From NCBI GenBank assembly GCA_025936115.1, contig JAICTZ010000006.1, forward strand, positions 208,818-272,817: a stretch of DNA of 64,000 nt, written 5' to 3'. The translations under genes were made by a program, and so were the position numbers. Below, one piece after another: positions 27,427-34,658 of the stretch (position 1 is the stretch's first letter; every line of letters starts with the position of its first letter). A model generated the notes under the pieces. That model ran no database searches and was not told the DNA's origin. It saw only the letters and a list, made by a program, of their open reading frames with translations. This DNA comes from Polyangiaceae bacterium (GTDB lineage Bacteria; Myxococcota_A; Polyangia; Polyangiales; Polyangiaceae).

Positions 27427-28133
27427 AGCTTGAATCCAGCGGCCTGGGCGTCGCCATGGAACATGCGCACGGTCTCGAGGCTGTAGTCACCGAGGTTCTT
27501 CCCGAACAGGCTCATTTTTTTGAGCATGTCGGGCGGCACGGTGATGATGTGGGCGCCGGCGTGTTCCGCCTGCACGATGTTCAAGAGCTCGCGCGGGCTC
27601 GCCCAAAGCAGCTCGGCCTTCGCGCCTGAAGCGTCACAGATGGCCCGCGCGGCTTGCATGTGCGGAATCGGATCGCGACCGGTATCGGCAACCCGCCCCG
27701 CGAACACGGAGACGACGGCCGGGGCGCCGCCGACGAGCGCTTGGGTCACGCCGTGCACCTGCTCGAGCGTACAGATAGCCGTGACGTTGAGCTGCACCCG
27801 GCCGTTCACCGACAAGTCCTTCACGAGAGGCAGCGCCGATTCACCGCGCGTGTTCGTGATCGGGATCTTCACGTAAACGTTCGACCCCCACGCCGCGATG
27901 GTGCGCGCCTGACGTGCCATCTCCGGGAATTCGTCCGCGAAGACCTCGAAGGAAATCGGCCGATCTTTGATGTGCTCGAGGACCTGCTTGGCGAAGGCGA
28001 CGTAGTCGGTCACGCCGGCCTTGCGCATGAGCGTCGGGTTGGTCGTAAAGCCCGAGATGAGCGGGTTTTTCGCCATCTCGAGCAACGAGGTTAAATCGGC
28101 ACCATCGGAGAAGAGCTTGATTTTGAGGTTCAT
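27423..28133 (-). CDS. Transaldolase-family aldolase
   Basis: 236-residue TIM-barrel aldolase of the short transaldolase / fructose-6-phosphate aldolase (TalB-like/TalC) group. The start KIKLFSDGADLTSLLEM and GFTTNPTLMRKAG match the family, and the Schiff-base Lys is in NVYVKIPITNTRGES (~88). SVFAGRVADTGRDP and the C-terminal DMLKKMSLFGKNLGDYSLET also fit. Classical transaldolases interconvert fructose 6-phosphate plus erythrose 4-phosphate with sedoheptulose 7-phosphate plus glyceraldehyde 3-phosphate. Coupling to the GmhA-like gene (4-bp ATGA overlap) suggests local supply of sedoheptulose 7-phosphate. That role is inference. Confidence 0.87.
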   Translation of the reverse strand: MNLKIKLFSDGADLTSLLEMAKNPLISGFTTNPTLMRKAGVTDYVAFAKQVLEHIKDRPISFEVFADEFPEMARQARTIAAWGSNVYVKIPITNTRGESALPLVKDLSVNGRVQLNVTAICTLEQVHGVTQALVGGAPAVVSVFAGRVADTGRDPIPHMQAARAICDASGAKAELLWASPRELLNIVQAEHAGAHIITVPPDMLKKMSLFGKNLGDYSLETVRMFHGDAQAAGFKL

Positions 28134-28143
28134 CGGGTGTGAC

Positions 28144-28746
28144 TCACTCGATCCGACGGGATTTCAGCCGAAAGTCCGCGAACTCTGGCAGATCCCGCCC
28201 GCGAAAGGAAGGCGGAAAGCCCTTGTTTTTTAGCATCTCTTCGTCACCTGGCCACACGGGGCCGAGGAGTGCCGTCCGAAAGCCTAGCGCTTGGCCCGCG
28301 AGCACGTCCGTCGCCCGATCGCCGATCATCCACGCTTCCGGAGCGCGGGCGCCGGGTGTCCCTGCGAGCGCGGCGGCAAGTAAACCCGGCCGCGGCTTGC
28401 GGCACTCGCAGCCGTCCTCGGCGCGGTGGTAGCAAATGAAGGAGCGCAGGATGCGGCCGCCGGCCTGTTCGCTCCCGGCGACGATGGCCGCGTGGATGCG
28501 GTCGAGCTCCTCACGCGTCACCTCGCCTTTCGCCCACGCAGGCTGATTCGTCGCGAGCACGACGGCGACGCCGGCCTCGGTGAGCCGGCGCAGGGCCTCT
28601 GGAACGCCGGGCAAGATCTCGACTTCCGCGAGTGAATGCGGGCTCTGGGGCAGACCACCCGCGCGGTGCACGACGAGTCGGTTCAACACGCCGTCGCGAT
28701 CGAGCACGACGAGCTCGGGAGCCTGGCTCAGCACCGCACTGCCCAC
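28144..28746 (-). CDS. gmhB: D-glycero-D-manno-heptose 1,7-bisphosphate 7-phosphatase-like HAD protein
   Basis: HAD-superfamily phosphatase of 200 aa. The nucleophile motif is LVVLDRDGVLNRLVVHRAGG (the two Asp near residues 15-17), motif II VVLATNQPAWAKGE, and the zinc-binding loop ICYHRAEDGCECRKPRPG has the Cys/His/Cys/Cys pattern of GmhB and HisB-N. Motif IV is AWMIGDRATDVLAGQALG. GmhB removes the C7 phosphate of heptose 1,7-bisphosphate, giving the HddC substrate. It lies 10 bp upstream of the transaldolase gene on the same strand. Zinc ligands and gene neighbours make GmhB more likely than histidinol phosphatase. Confidence 0.87.
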   Translation of the reverse strand: MGSAVLSQAPELVVLDRDGVLNRLVVHRAGGLPQSPHSLAEVEILPGVPEALRRLTEAGVAVVLATNQPAWAKGEVTREELDRIHAAIVAGSEQAGGRILRSFICYHRAEDGCECRKPRPGLLAAALAGTPGARAPEAWMIGDRATDVLAGQALGFRTALLGPVWPGDEEMLKNKGFPPSFRGRDLPEFADFRLKSRRIE

Positions 28747-28773
28747 GCGCTCATGCTAAGCTCACTACGTAGC

Positions 28774-29358
28774 ATGGCCGAGAGCGCCCGAGACCTGCGG
28801 CTCGAGCTCTACGAGCAGTATCAGCGCGTTCCCGAGCACCAGCGCGCCGAAATCATCGAGGGCACGCTCTACGTCCTACCGAGGCCTGCGCCCGCCCACG
28901 CCAACGCAGCATCGGTGCTCGGGGGAGAGCTCAGCGGTCCGTTCCAGCGCGGACGCGGTGGCCCGGGCGGCTGGTGGATCCTCCATGAGCCGGAGCTTCA
29001 GTTGATCGAGCTGGCGCCGATCTCGCCGGATCTCGCCGGCTGGCGCGTCGAGCGCATGCCCGAGCTGCCGGCGACGGCGTACTTCACGCTCGTGCCGGAC
29101 TGGGTGTGTGAGGTGCTCTCGCGCTCGACGGAAGCCATCGATCGCACGAAGAAGCTGCCCCTCTACGCGGCCCACGGCGTCAGGCACGCTTGGCTCGTCG
29201 ATCCGATCGGCAAGACGCTCGAGGTCTACACGCTCGGCGAGGGGCGGCAGTGGCGCCAAGTGCAAGTGTATCAAGGCGAAGGACGGCTCCGCATCCCGCC
29301 GTTCGAGGCCGTCGAGCTCGAGCCTGCGGCGCTCTGGAGCCCTCCGGTTCGCACCTGA
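28774..29358 (+). CDS. Uma2-family (DUF820) putative nuclease-fold protein
   Basis: About 194 residues from ATG 28774 (MAESARDLRLELYEQ); ATG 28753 is an alternative. The sequence has the Uma2 pattern: an early RAEIIEGTLYVLPRP, WWILHEPELQL, APDW-like VPDWVCEVLSRST (~105-117), DRTKKLPLYAAHGVRHAWLV and DPIGKTLEVY. The family has a PD-(D/E)XK-like restriction-endonuclease fold, with the acidic and Lys residues of the E/D...K core visible here; function is largely unknown. It sits opposite in strand to the heptose genes on both sides, interrupting that run, and its 3' end converges with the HddC-like gene 8 bp away. Confidence 0.85.
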   Translation: MAESARDLRLELYEQYQRVPEHQRAEIIEGTLYVLPRPAPAHANAASVLGGELSGPFQRGRGGPGGWWILHEPELQLIELAPISPDLAGWRVERMPELPATAYFTLVPDWVCEVLSRSTEAIDRTKKLPLYAAHGVRHAWLVDPIGKTLEVYTLGEGRQWRQVQVYQGEGRLRIPPFEAVELEPAALWSPPVRT

Positions 29359-29366
29359 GGCGCGGT

Positions 29367-30089
29367 TCAGCTCGAGCCGCTGGCGAGCAGCGCCTCGAGA
29401 TCCGCCAGCCCGGCGGGCGAGCCGATCTCGTAGAAACGCTCCGTGACGACGTAGCCCGCGAGCTCACCGCGTTCACTCAGCGGCCGAAAGACGTCCGCGA
29501 GATCGTATCTTTGGTCCCGAGGCACGTCGCGCTCGATGACGCTGCGGCGGAGGGCCGAGAGGCCGTAGTCGATGTAGCGGTAGTCGCTCGCCGGGCGGCG
29601 CGTGCGCGACTTGTCGTAAAGGACGATATTCGAGCTTTCGGCGTCGAACACGACGTTGCTCGTGTCCCAGCGACCCTCGTTGTGGAACACCGTCATCAGC
29701 GCGGGGCGCCCGGAGCGCCGGAACGCCTCGGCAACGGCGCCGAAGTCGATGGGCAGGTAAGAGTCACCGTAGGTGAGCAAGAACTCGTCCTCGAGCGCGC
29801 CCTGGTCGGCGGCGAGCCGGAGGGCTCCCGCGGTGCCACGCAACGTGGGGCCCTCGTTCACGTAGCGGATGGCAAGGCCGTAACGCGCGCCGTCGCCGAC
29901 GTGCGCCTCGATTTGCTCGCCGAGGTGCCCGACCGAGAGCAGCACGTCGTGGATGCCGTGCTCCGCGAGCCAAACGAGCTGGTGGTCGACGAACGGTCGC
30001 CCGTACACCTCGAGCAACGCCTTCGGGATCGTCTCCGTGCGCGGGCGCATGCGCGTGCCGAGACCACCCGCGAGGATGACGCACTGCAT
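29367..30089 (-). CDS. hddC: Heptose-1-phosphate guanylyltransferase-like nucleotidyltransferase
   Basis: 240-residue NTP_transferase protein. The start MQCVILAGGLGTRMRPRTET carries the GxGTRxRPxT nucleotide-binding loop with the following PKALLEVYGRPF. The metal Asp is in FLLTYGDSYLPIDF (~107), and DYGLSALRR plus RFYEIGSPAGLADLE are typical of sugar-1-phosphate nucleotidyltransferases. In the GDP-heptose pathway HddC joins GTP and heptose 1-phosphate. Glucose-1-phosphate or mannose-1-phosphate transferases share these motifs; the heptose call rests on the neighbours. It is 9 bp downstream of the discoidin-domain protein gene. Confidence 0.78.
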   Translation of the reverse strand: MQCVILAGGLGTRMRPRTETIPKALLEVYGRPFVDHQLVWLAEHGIHDVLLSVGHLGEQIEAHVGDGARYGLAIRYVNEGPTLRGTAGALRLAADQGALEDEFLLTYGDSYLPIDFGAVAEAFRRSGRPALMTVFHNEGRWDTSNVVFDAESSNIVLYDKSRTRRPASDYRYIDYGLSALRRSVIERDVPRDQRYDLADVFRPLSERGELAGYVVTERFYEIGSPAGLADLEALLASGSS

Positions 30090-30098
30090 GCGGCAAAC

Positions 30099-31121
30099 CT
30101 AAGGGTAGATCCGCACCCGTGACAGGTGCAGGATCGCCGCGGGCTGCGGGACGTGGATTTTGACGTAGCGGGCGCGCACCGTGTCGAACGTCTCGCGCAT
30201 GGTGGTGAAGTCTCCGGTGTGGCGCGCGACCTCACGCCACTTCTTCTTGTCGCTGCTCACGTCGACGACGAGAGGATTGGCGCGTTCGCTGCAGCAGTCG
30301 AGGCGGTTGTCGATTTCGACCGCGGAAATGTGCCGCTCCTTGCCGAGATCGAACATGACCCAGGGGTCGCTCTCCTGCTGGGTGTGAAAGAAGTAGTTTT
30401 CACCGCCTGCGCAATCCTGGCGGGGTGACTCGCACCCGCCTTGCGGATAGCGGGAGCTCGTGGTCCAGCTCGCGCGTACCGCGAGATCGTGCGAGCGCTG
30501 CTGCACGTGCAAGATCTGTCGCACACCGAACACGACGGCGCCGAGCAGCGCCAGGACGCCGAGCACGTGCACCAGACGGCGCACCCAAATCCGCTCGAGC
30601 CGACGCTGCAGCGTGCCGAGCGGCTCGAGCAGCACCTGCTGAGCGCGCTCGAGTCGTTCCGCGGCCTTTCGTTGCGCGCTCGGCTCGAGCTCCGCGAATT
30701 CGACGTACGAGGCGCTCAAATCCGCGCGCAGGGTCGCGAGCTCCTCGTTGCCGCCGGCGGCGCGAGCGAGCAGCACGCCGTCGACGCGCTCGAGCAACGT
30801 GGAGACGCTCGCAACCCCGCCGCTCGCCGATACGTCCGCGCCCGCTTCGCTCGCATCCGCGCTCGTGGCGCGCAGCTCGGAGTGGGCGGCCAGCGCCCAG
30901 TGAATCGCTTCGCGATAGAGCTCAGCCGCCACTGCGTCAGCGCCGCCCTGCGCGAAGGGCTCAGGCGGGCGCTCCGTGCGCGCCGCCACCTCGGTCGCGA
31001 GCGAGGCGCGCCCGATGAGCTCGAGCACGCGCGCCGACGCCGTCCCTGATTCGGCGCGCGCGGTCCGCTCCGCCGCGCGCAGCCAAAACCACTCCAAGAA
31101 TCGCGAAGCCACCGTCGCCAC
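30099..31121 (-). CDS. Single-pass membrane protein with C-terminal discoidin-like domain
   Basis: 340 residues: a helical Ala/Glu-rich cytoplasmic part (~1-190), one membrane helix (RRLVHVLGVLALLGAVVFGV, ~195-215) and a C-terminal ~125-residue domain resembling the F5/8 type C (discoidin) galactose-binding fold. Visible features are ASWTTSSRYPQGGCESP, DPWVMFDLGKERHISAVEI, KKWREVARHTG and VRARYVKIHVP. Four cysteines (GGC, QDC and DCC) are shared with the paralogue at 34659. The domain would face outward and could bind surface glycan. It is the first gene of the minus-strand run that includes HddC-like. Confidence 0.75.
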   Translation of the reverse strand: MATVASRFLEWFWLRAAERTARAESGTASARVLELIGRASLATEVAARTERPPEPFAQGGADAVAAELYREAIHWALAAHSELRATSADASEAGADVSASGGVASVSTLLERVDGVLLARAAGGNEELATLRADLSASYVEFAELEPSAQRKAAERLERAQQVLLEPLGTLQRRLERIWVRRLVHVLGVLALLGAVVFGVRQILHVQQRSHDLAVRASWTTSSRYPQGGCESPRQDCAGGENYFFHTQQESDPWVMFDLGKERHISAVEIDNRLDCCSERANPLVVDVSSDKKKWREVARHTGDFTTMRETFDTVRARYVKIHVPQPAAILHLSRVRIYP

Positions 31122-31236
31122 GATTAGATACCTAGATAAGCCGTTTCATCGCTGAATGAGTCAAGTTTTTCCGAGCCGCTAGCGGCCGGTCTCGATCATG
31201 CGGTCGGGCGATGCGAGCGAGCAGCGGGCGGCCCGC

Positions 31237-31310
31237 GTCCGGCCTCGCCGGCTTGTCGCGTTCAGGTTGTCGCCGCTCGAGCCGATCGTGATCTGTTCTT
31301 CCAAGACTCA
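31237..31310 (+). repeat. Dispersed intergenic repeat, copy A
   Basis: A ~75-bp segment running from CCGGCCTCGCCGG to GATCGTGATCTG and TTCTTCCAAGACTC. It aligns with copy D (37264-37350) over most of its length and shares the GATCGnGATCT plus TCTTCCAAGA core with copies B and C. It lies in the 238-bp gap between two minus-strand genes, which otherwise shows no gene. Confidence 0.65.
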
Positions 31311-31323
31311 CACGCCTTGTCGG

Positions 31324-31343
31324 GCTGGGGCATGCGCCCCAGC
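31324..31343 (-). terminator. Perfect 8-bp hairpin after the DUF2079 gene
   Basis: GCTGGGGC and GCCCCAGC flank a 4-nt loop. On the minus strand the hairpin begins 17 bp after the stop at 31360. There is no T run, so it may be a terminator of weak type or an mRNA-stabilising structure. Confidence 0.4.
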
Positions 31344-31359
31344 AGCCTCTTAGCACAGC

Positions 31360-33336
31360 TCAAAGCCCGATGAGCTTCATCCCCTGCTCGTTCTTTTCCT
31401 TGCTGAAGCCGCGCTTCCACAGCAGGAAATTGCCTTTTCTCTGCACGAGCCCGTACAGGCCCGTCGCGAGCGCCTGCTGCACGACCTGGTGCGTCGTCGG
31501 CTCCGAGCGTGCCTCGTCGATCGTCATGAGCAGGTAGTCCGCGTCTTCGTACGCGAAGCGCAGCGTGAAGCAGAAGCGCCGATTCGAAACGTGAGGCGCC
31601 TCCGTCTCGGTCGCGGCCACGGACGCGGTCGGCGGAATCAGCGCGATGAGCTCGTAGAGATCCCGGTGGTGCCGCTCGTCGTCCTTCGTGATCTCGAATT
31701 GCACCTGGCGGAAGCCGCCCACGAAGTTGTGGTGCTGGAAGATCGCTCCGTGGCTATAGCTGTACATCGTCGCTGTGAGCGCCATGGCGACGAGGGCGGC
31801 GGGCACGCGCAGGCGGCGCAGGCCGAGTAGCGCGTCGCTGTCGCGCCACCACGCTAGCGTCACGGCCGCCGCGAAGAAGATGTAGCCGGTGTAGTTCGAC
31901 GTGTACTGGAAGAACGTCTGATACATCGGCTTGTAGCCCGACGAGAGCAACGTGAACATCGCGGGCGGGATGAACAGAATCCAGGCGCGCGAGTGCCGGA
32001 AAGGCAAGAGCAGCACCGGCCCCATCATCTTGACGATGTAGGTGAGCTTTTCCTGATCGAGCAGCGAGTTGAACGTGAAGATTGGATTCGAGACGATCGT
32101 GCGCAGCACGCCCGCAAAGCCCGATTCGCCGGGTGGAATCAAGCCGACGAAGATCCAAGTGAAGCTGTTCGCCTCCGACCACGTGCGGTGGAGCGGCATG
32201 ATGAAGAACTTGACGACGACGAAATAAATCGCCGAGAGCACGCCGCCGATGATGGCCCAGCGCACGCGCTTGCCGCTCACGAGCTCGAACATGCAGCCCG
32301 CGGCGAGCACGGCGCTCGTGTCCTCGCGCACGAGCAGCGCGCAAATCCAGAAGAAGATGAGCCAGCCCTTCTTCTCGGCTTCGTAACAATAAATGACCCA
32401 GCAGATCCAAAAGGGAGCCAGCGTCAGGTCGTGGAAGTCGTAAAAGACGGGCCCGTGCATGGGCGCGTGAATCAAATACAAATAGGCGAAGAGCACGCCG
32501 ATCCAGGAGCTCCCGAGCTTGAGCCGCGTGATGAGGTAAATCGGGATCGCCGTCGCGGCGACGAGCACCGCTTGCAGCACGAGCAGCGTCTCGGCGTGTT
32601 GATAGAGCGCGTAGATCGGCGCGTAGAGATAAAATAGGAAATTGGCGTGAAATTGGATGTGTGAGCCCGTGCGCCCGAGATCGGGGCTCGCCGCGAACCA
32701 CTTGCCGCGGATGAGGTTCCACATCAAGTTGTCGAAGATCGCGAGATCCCAACTCGCGGTCTTGAGCCGGTAGTGGTTCAGTATCGTGTAGTAGGCGAGG
32801 TAGCCCGCGACGAAGATCACGAGCAGCGCGAGCAGGATCGGCGGTGTGCGTGCGTAGAGATGCGGATGGCGGCGCACCCAGCGTGCGGACCAGTCGCGTA
32901 GCCCCGTCCAATCGATCGAGTCGAACGAGAGCCTGAGGGTGCGTTCGAAGCCGAGGCCGAAGAGACCCGCCGCGAGCACGAAGGCCCACTCGTTTCGATC
33001 GGTCCAGTGGTAATCGAACAGGACCGGCAGCGGAAACAGGACCATCAGCGGCGACAGGATCCGCGCCGTGCGCTGCAAGGTGGCAACGGCCGCTTCCGAG
33101 AAGCCGCGCAGCATCCAGTAGATCGCGCCCGCGAGCGTGAACGCGAACCCCGTGCCGCCCATCAGGTAGATCATCACGTCGCGCGTCGGCTTATCCATCA
33201 CGTTGGCCGTGACGTGCTCGAGCGTGCGGTCGTAGTTCAGTAAGAAGAAGAAGGCCGCGAGCGACGCTCCGGCCGTGAACAAGAGCACGACGCTCCCCGC
33301 CAAGCGCGTTTCTACCGGCGTTTTCCCGACGATCAT
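31360..33336 (-). CDS. DUF2079-family polytopic membrane protein
   Basis: 658 residues with about 13 membrane helices. After the first four helices comes the loop of the family, NHYRLKTASWDLAIFDNLMW (~195-215), followed by TGSHIQFHANFLFYLYAPIY and YDFHDLTLAPFWICWVIYC. This WDLAIFDN...HFxPxFYLYxPxY layout is characteristic of DUF2079 proteins, which resemble GT-C glycosyltransferases with the Asp in the first large loop. The rest is helices with a ~100-residue soluble tail. It lies between the two discoidin-domain genes and is divergent from the GT2 gene at 33562. Probable glycosyltransferase; not proven for the family. Confidence 0.8.
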   Translation of the reverse strand: MIVGKTPVETRLAGSVVLLFTAGASLAAFFFLLNYDRTLEHVTANVMDKPTRDVMIYLMGGTGFAFTLAGAIYWMLRGFSEAAVATLQRTARILSPLMVLFPLPVLFDYHWTDRNEWAFVLAAGLFGLGFERTLRLSFDSIDWTGLRDWSARWVRRHPHLYARTPPILLALLVIFVAGYLAYYTILNHYRLKTASWDLAIFDNLMWNLIRGKWFAASPDLGRTGSHIQFHANFLFYLYAPIYALYQHAETLLVLQAVLVAATAIPIYLITRLKLGSSWIGVLFAYLYLIHAPMHGPVFYDFHDLTLAPFWICWVIYCYEAEKKGWLIFFWICALLVREDTSAVLAAGCMFELVSGKRVRWAIIGGVLSAIYFVVVKFFIMPLHRTWSEANSFTWIFVGLIPPGESGFAGVLRTIVSNPIFTFNSLLDQEKLTYIVKMMGPVLLLPFRHSRAWILFIPPAMFTLLSSGYKPMYQTFFQYTSNYTGYIFFAAAVTLAWWRDSDALLGLRRLRVPAALVAMALTATMYSYSHGAIFQHHNFVGGFRQVQFEITKDDERHHRDLYELIALIPPTASVAATETEAPHVSNRRFCFTLRFAYEDADYLLMTIDEARSEPTTHQVVQQALATGLYGLVQRKGNFLLWKRGFSKEKNEQGMKLIGL

Positions 33337-33561
33337 CTGAAGCCTTCGCTACTCTAGTTCGGCGCCGCGCAAAATCGCGGGCTCTCTCGCGACGGGCACG
33401 ACGGCTTTCGACAGGGGGCGTTCACGATGGTTTTTCGGCCTGGATGCGTCAAGCTTTCCCCGGCCGCGGCCGCCCGTTATGGTGCGGCCTAGACCGGCTC
33501 ACCCCGAGCTTCCGGGGGGTCGCTTTTGCTGCCTGCTTCTCGTGCCGACCGCTACAAAAGA

Positions 33562-34563
33562 ATGATTAGACCCCGGCTCTCCGTCGTGATCCCCGTCTTC
33601 AACGAAGCGGAAACGATCCCAGAGCTCGATCGGCGCTTGAAGGCACTCTTCCTCGGGCTCGCGTCGCTCGGGGGCTCGTGGGAGACCGTGTTCGTAGACG
33701 ACGGCTCGCACGACGGTTCCGCCGCCTTACTCGAGGAGCTCGCCCGCGCGGAGCCTCGCTACAAGATCATCGGGTTCTCCCGGAACTTCGGGCACCAGAT
33801 CGCCATCACGGCCGGCCTCGATCGCGCCGACGGGGACGCCGTGGTCGTGATGGACGCCGACCTGCAGGACCCGCCCGAGGTCGTGCAGCTGATGCTCGAC
33901 AAGGTGGCCGAGGGGTTCGACGTGGTCTACGGCGTCCGCAAGCGGCGCCAGGCCGAAACAGTGTTCAAGCGCGCGACCGCCGCGATTTTCTACCGGCTGA
34001 TCCGCGCCATGACGCGCGTGGAGATCCCCGCCGACGCCGGCGATTTCCGGTTGATGACGCGTCCGGTCGTGCTCGCGCTCCGGGCGCTGCGCGAGCAGCA
34101 CCGGTTCGTGCGTGGCATGGTCGCCTGGGTCGGTTTTCGCCAGACGGCCGTCTACTACGACCGGGAGGCCCGCTTCGCGGGCGAGACCAAGTACCCGCTC
34201 AGGAAGATGCTGCGCTTCGCGGTGGACGGCATCACGTCCTTTTCCGTCGTTCCGCTGCGCATGGCGACGTACCTCGGCCTGTTTGCCGGCTCGGCTGCCG
34301 TGCTGGTCGGGATTTGGCTCTTCTTCGTCAAGGTGTTGAATCTCGGCTCGGTGCCCGGCTGGATGAGCATCATGGTCGCCGTGACGTTCGGCTTCTCGGC
34401 GCAGCTCGTGATGACGGGCATCCTCGGCGAGTACATCGGGCGCATTTACGAAGAGATCAAACGCCGACCGCTCTACATCGCGAATCGTGAGACGAACCTC
34501 GCGCCGATCGAGCGCGACGTCGCCCTCTCGCGACGCGCCGGCCCCGACATCGACGGACACTAG
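33562..34563 (+). CDS. GT2 polyprenyl-phosphate glycosyltransferase (GtrB/ArnC-like)
   Basis: About 333 residues from ATG 33562 (MIRPRLSVVIPVFNEAET); an in-frame upstream start at 33526 adds 12 non-conserved residues. Typical motifs: VFVDDGSHDGSA, FSRNFGHQIAITAGLDRADG, the metal site VVVMDADLQDPPEVV (~103) and DAGDFRLMTRPVVLAL. Two C-terminal membrane helices (~235-260, ~270-295) and the YIGRIYEEIKRRPLY tail match the GtrB/ArnC/DpmIII class, which attach a sugar to undecaprenyl phosphate. Divergent from the DUF2079 gene, a likely user of such a donor. Confidence 0.9.
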   Translation: MIRPRLSVVIPVFNEAETIPELDRRLKALFLGLASLGGSWETVFVDDGSHDGSAALLEELARAEPRYKIIGFSRNFGHQIAITAGLDRADGDAVVVMDADLQDPPEVVQLMLDKVAEGFDVVYGVRKRRQAETVFKRATAAIFYRLIRAMTRVEIPADAGDFRLMTRPVVLALRALREQHRFVRGMVAWVGFRQTAVYYDREARFAGETKYPLRKMLRFAVDGITSFSVVPLRMATYLGLFAGSAAVLVGIWLFFVKVLNLGSVPGWMSIMVAVTFGFSAQLVMTGILGEYIGRIYEEIKRRPLYIANRETNLAPIERDVALSRRAGPDIDGH

Positions 34564-34576
34564 CGTCGATTGGGGC

Positions 34577-34640
34577 GATCTTGGAAGACGAGATCGCGAT
34601 CTTTCCTCCCAAGACCGACCAACTCGAGACTAGTGCGGCG
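34577..34640 (+). repeat. Dispersed intergenic repeat, copy B
   Basis: Located between two convergent genes. An inverted GATCTTGGAAGAC precedes GAGATCGCGATCTTTCC, CTCCCAAGACC and CTCGAGACTAG. The right part matches the reverse complement of copy C closely; the left part is the reverse complement of the TCTTCCAAGA core, making the copy partly palindromic. Confidence 0.65.
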
Positions 34641-34658
34641 CCCGGCGGGTTCAGCGGC

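Noticed and set aside
31132..31356. Small minus-strand open frame in the 238-bp gap
   Set aside because: Arg/Pro-rich, covers repeat copy A and the hairpin, and has no ribosome-binding site.
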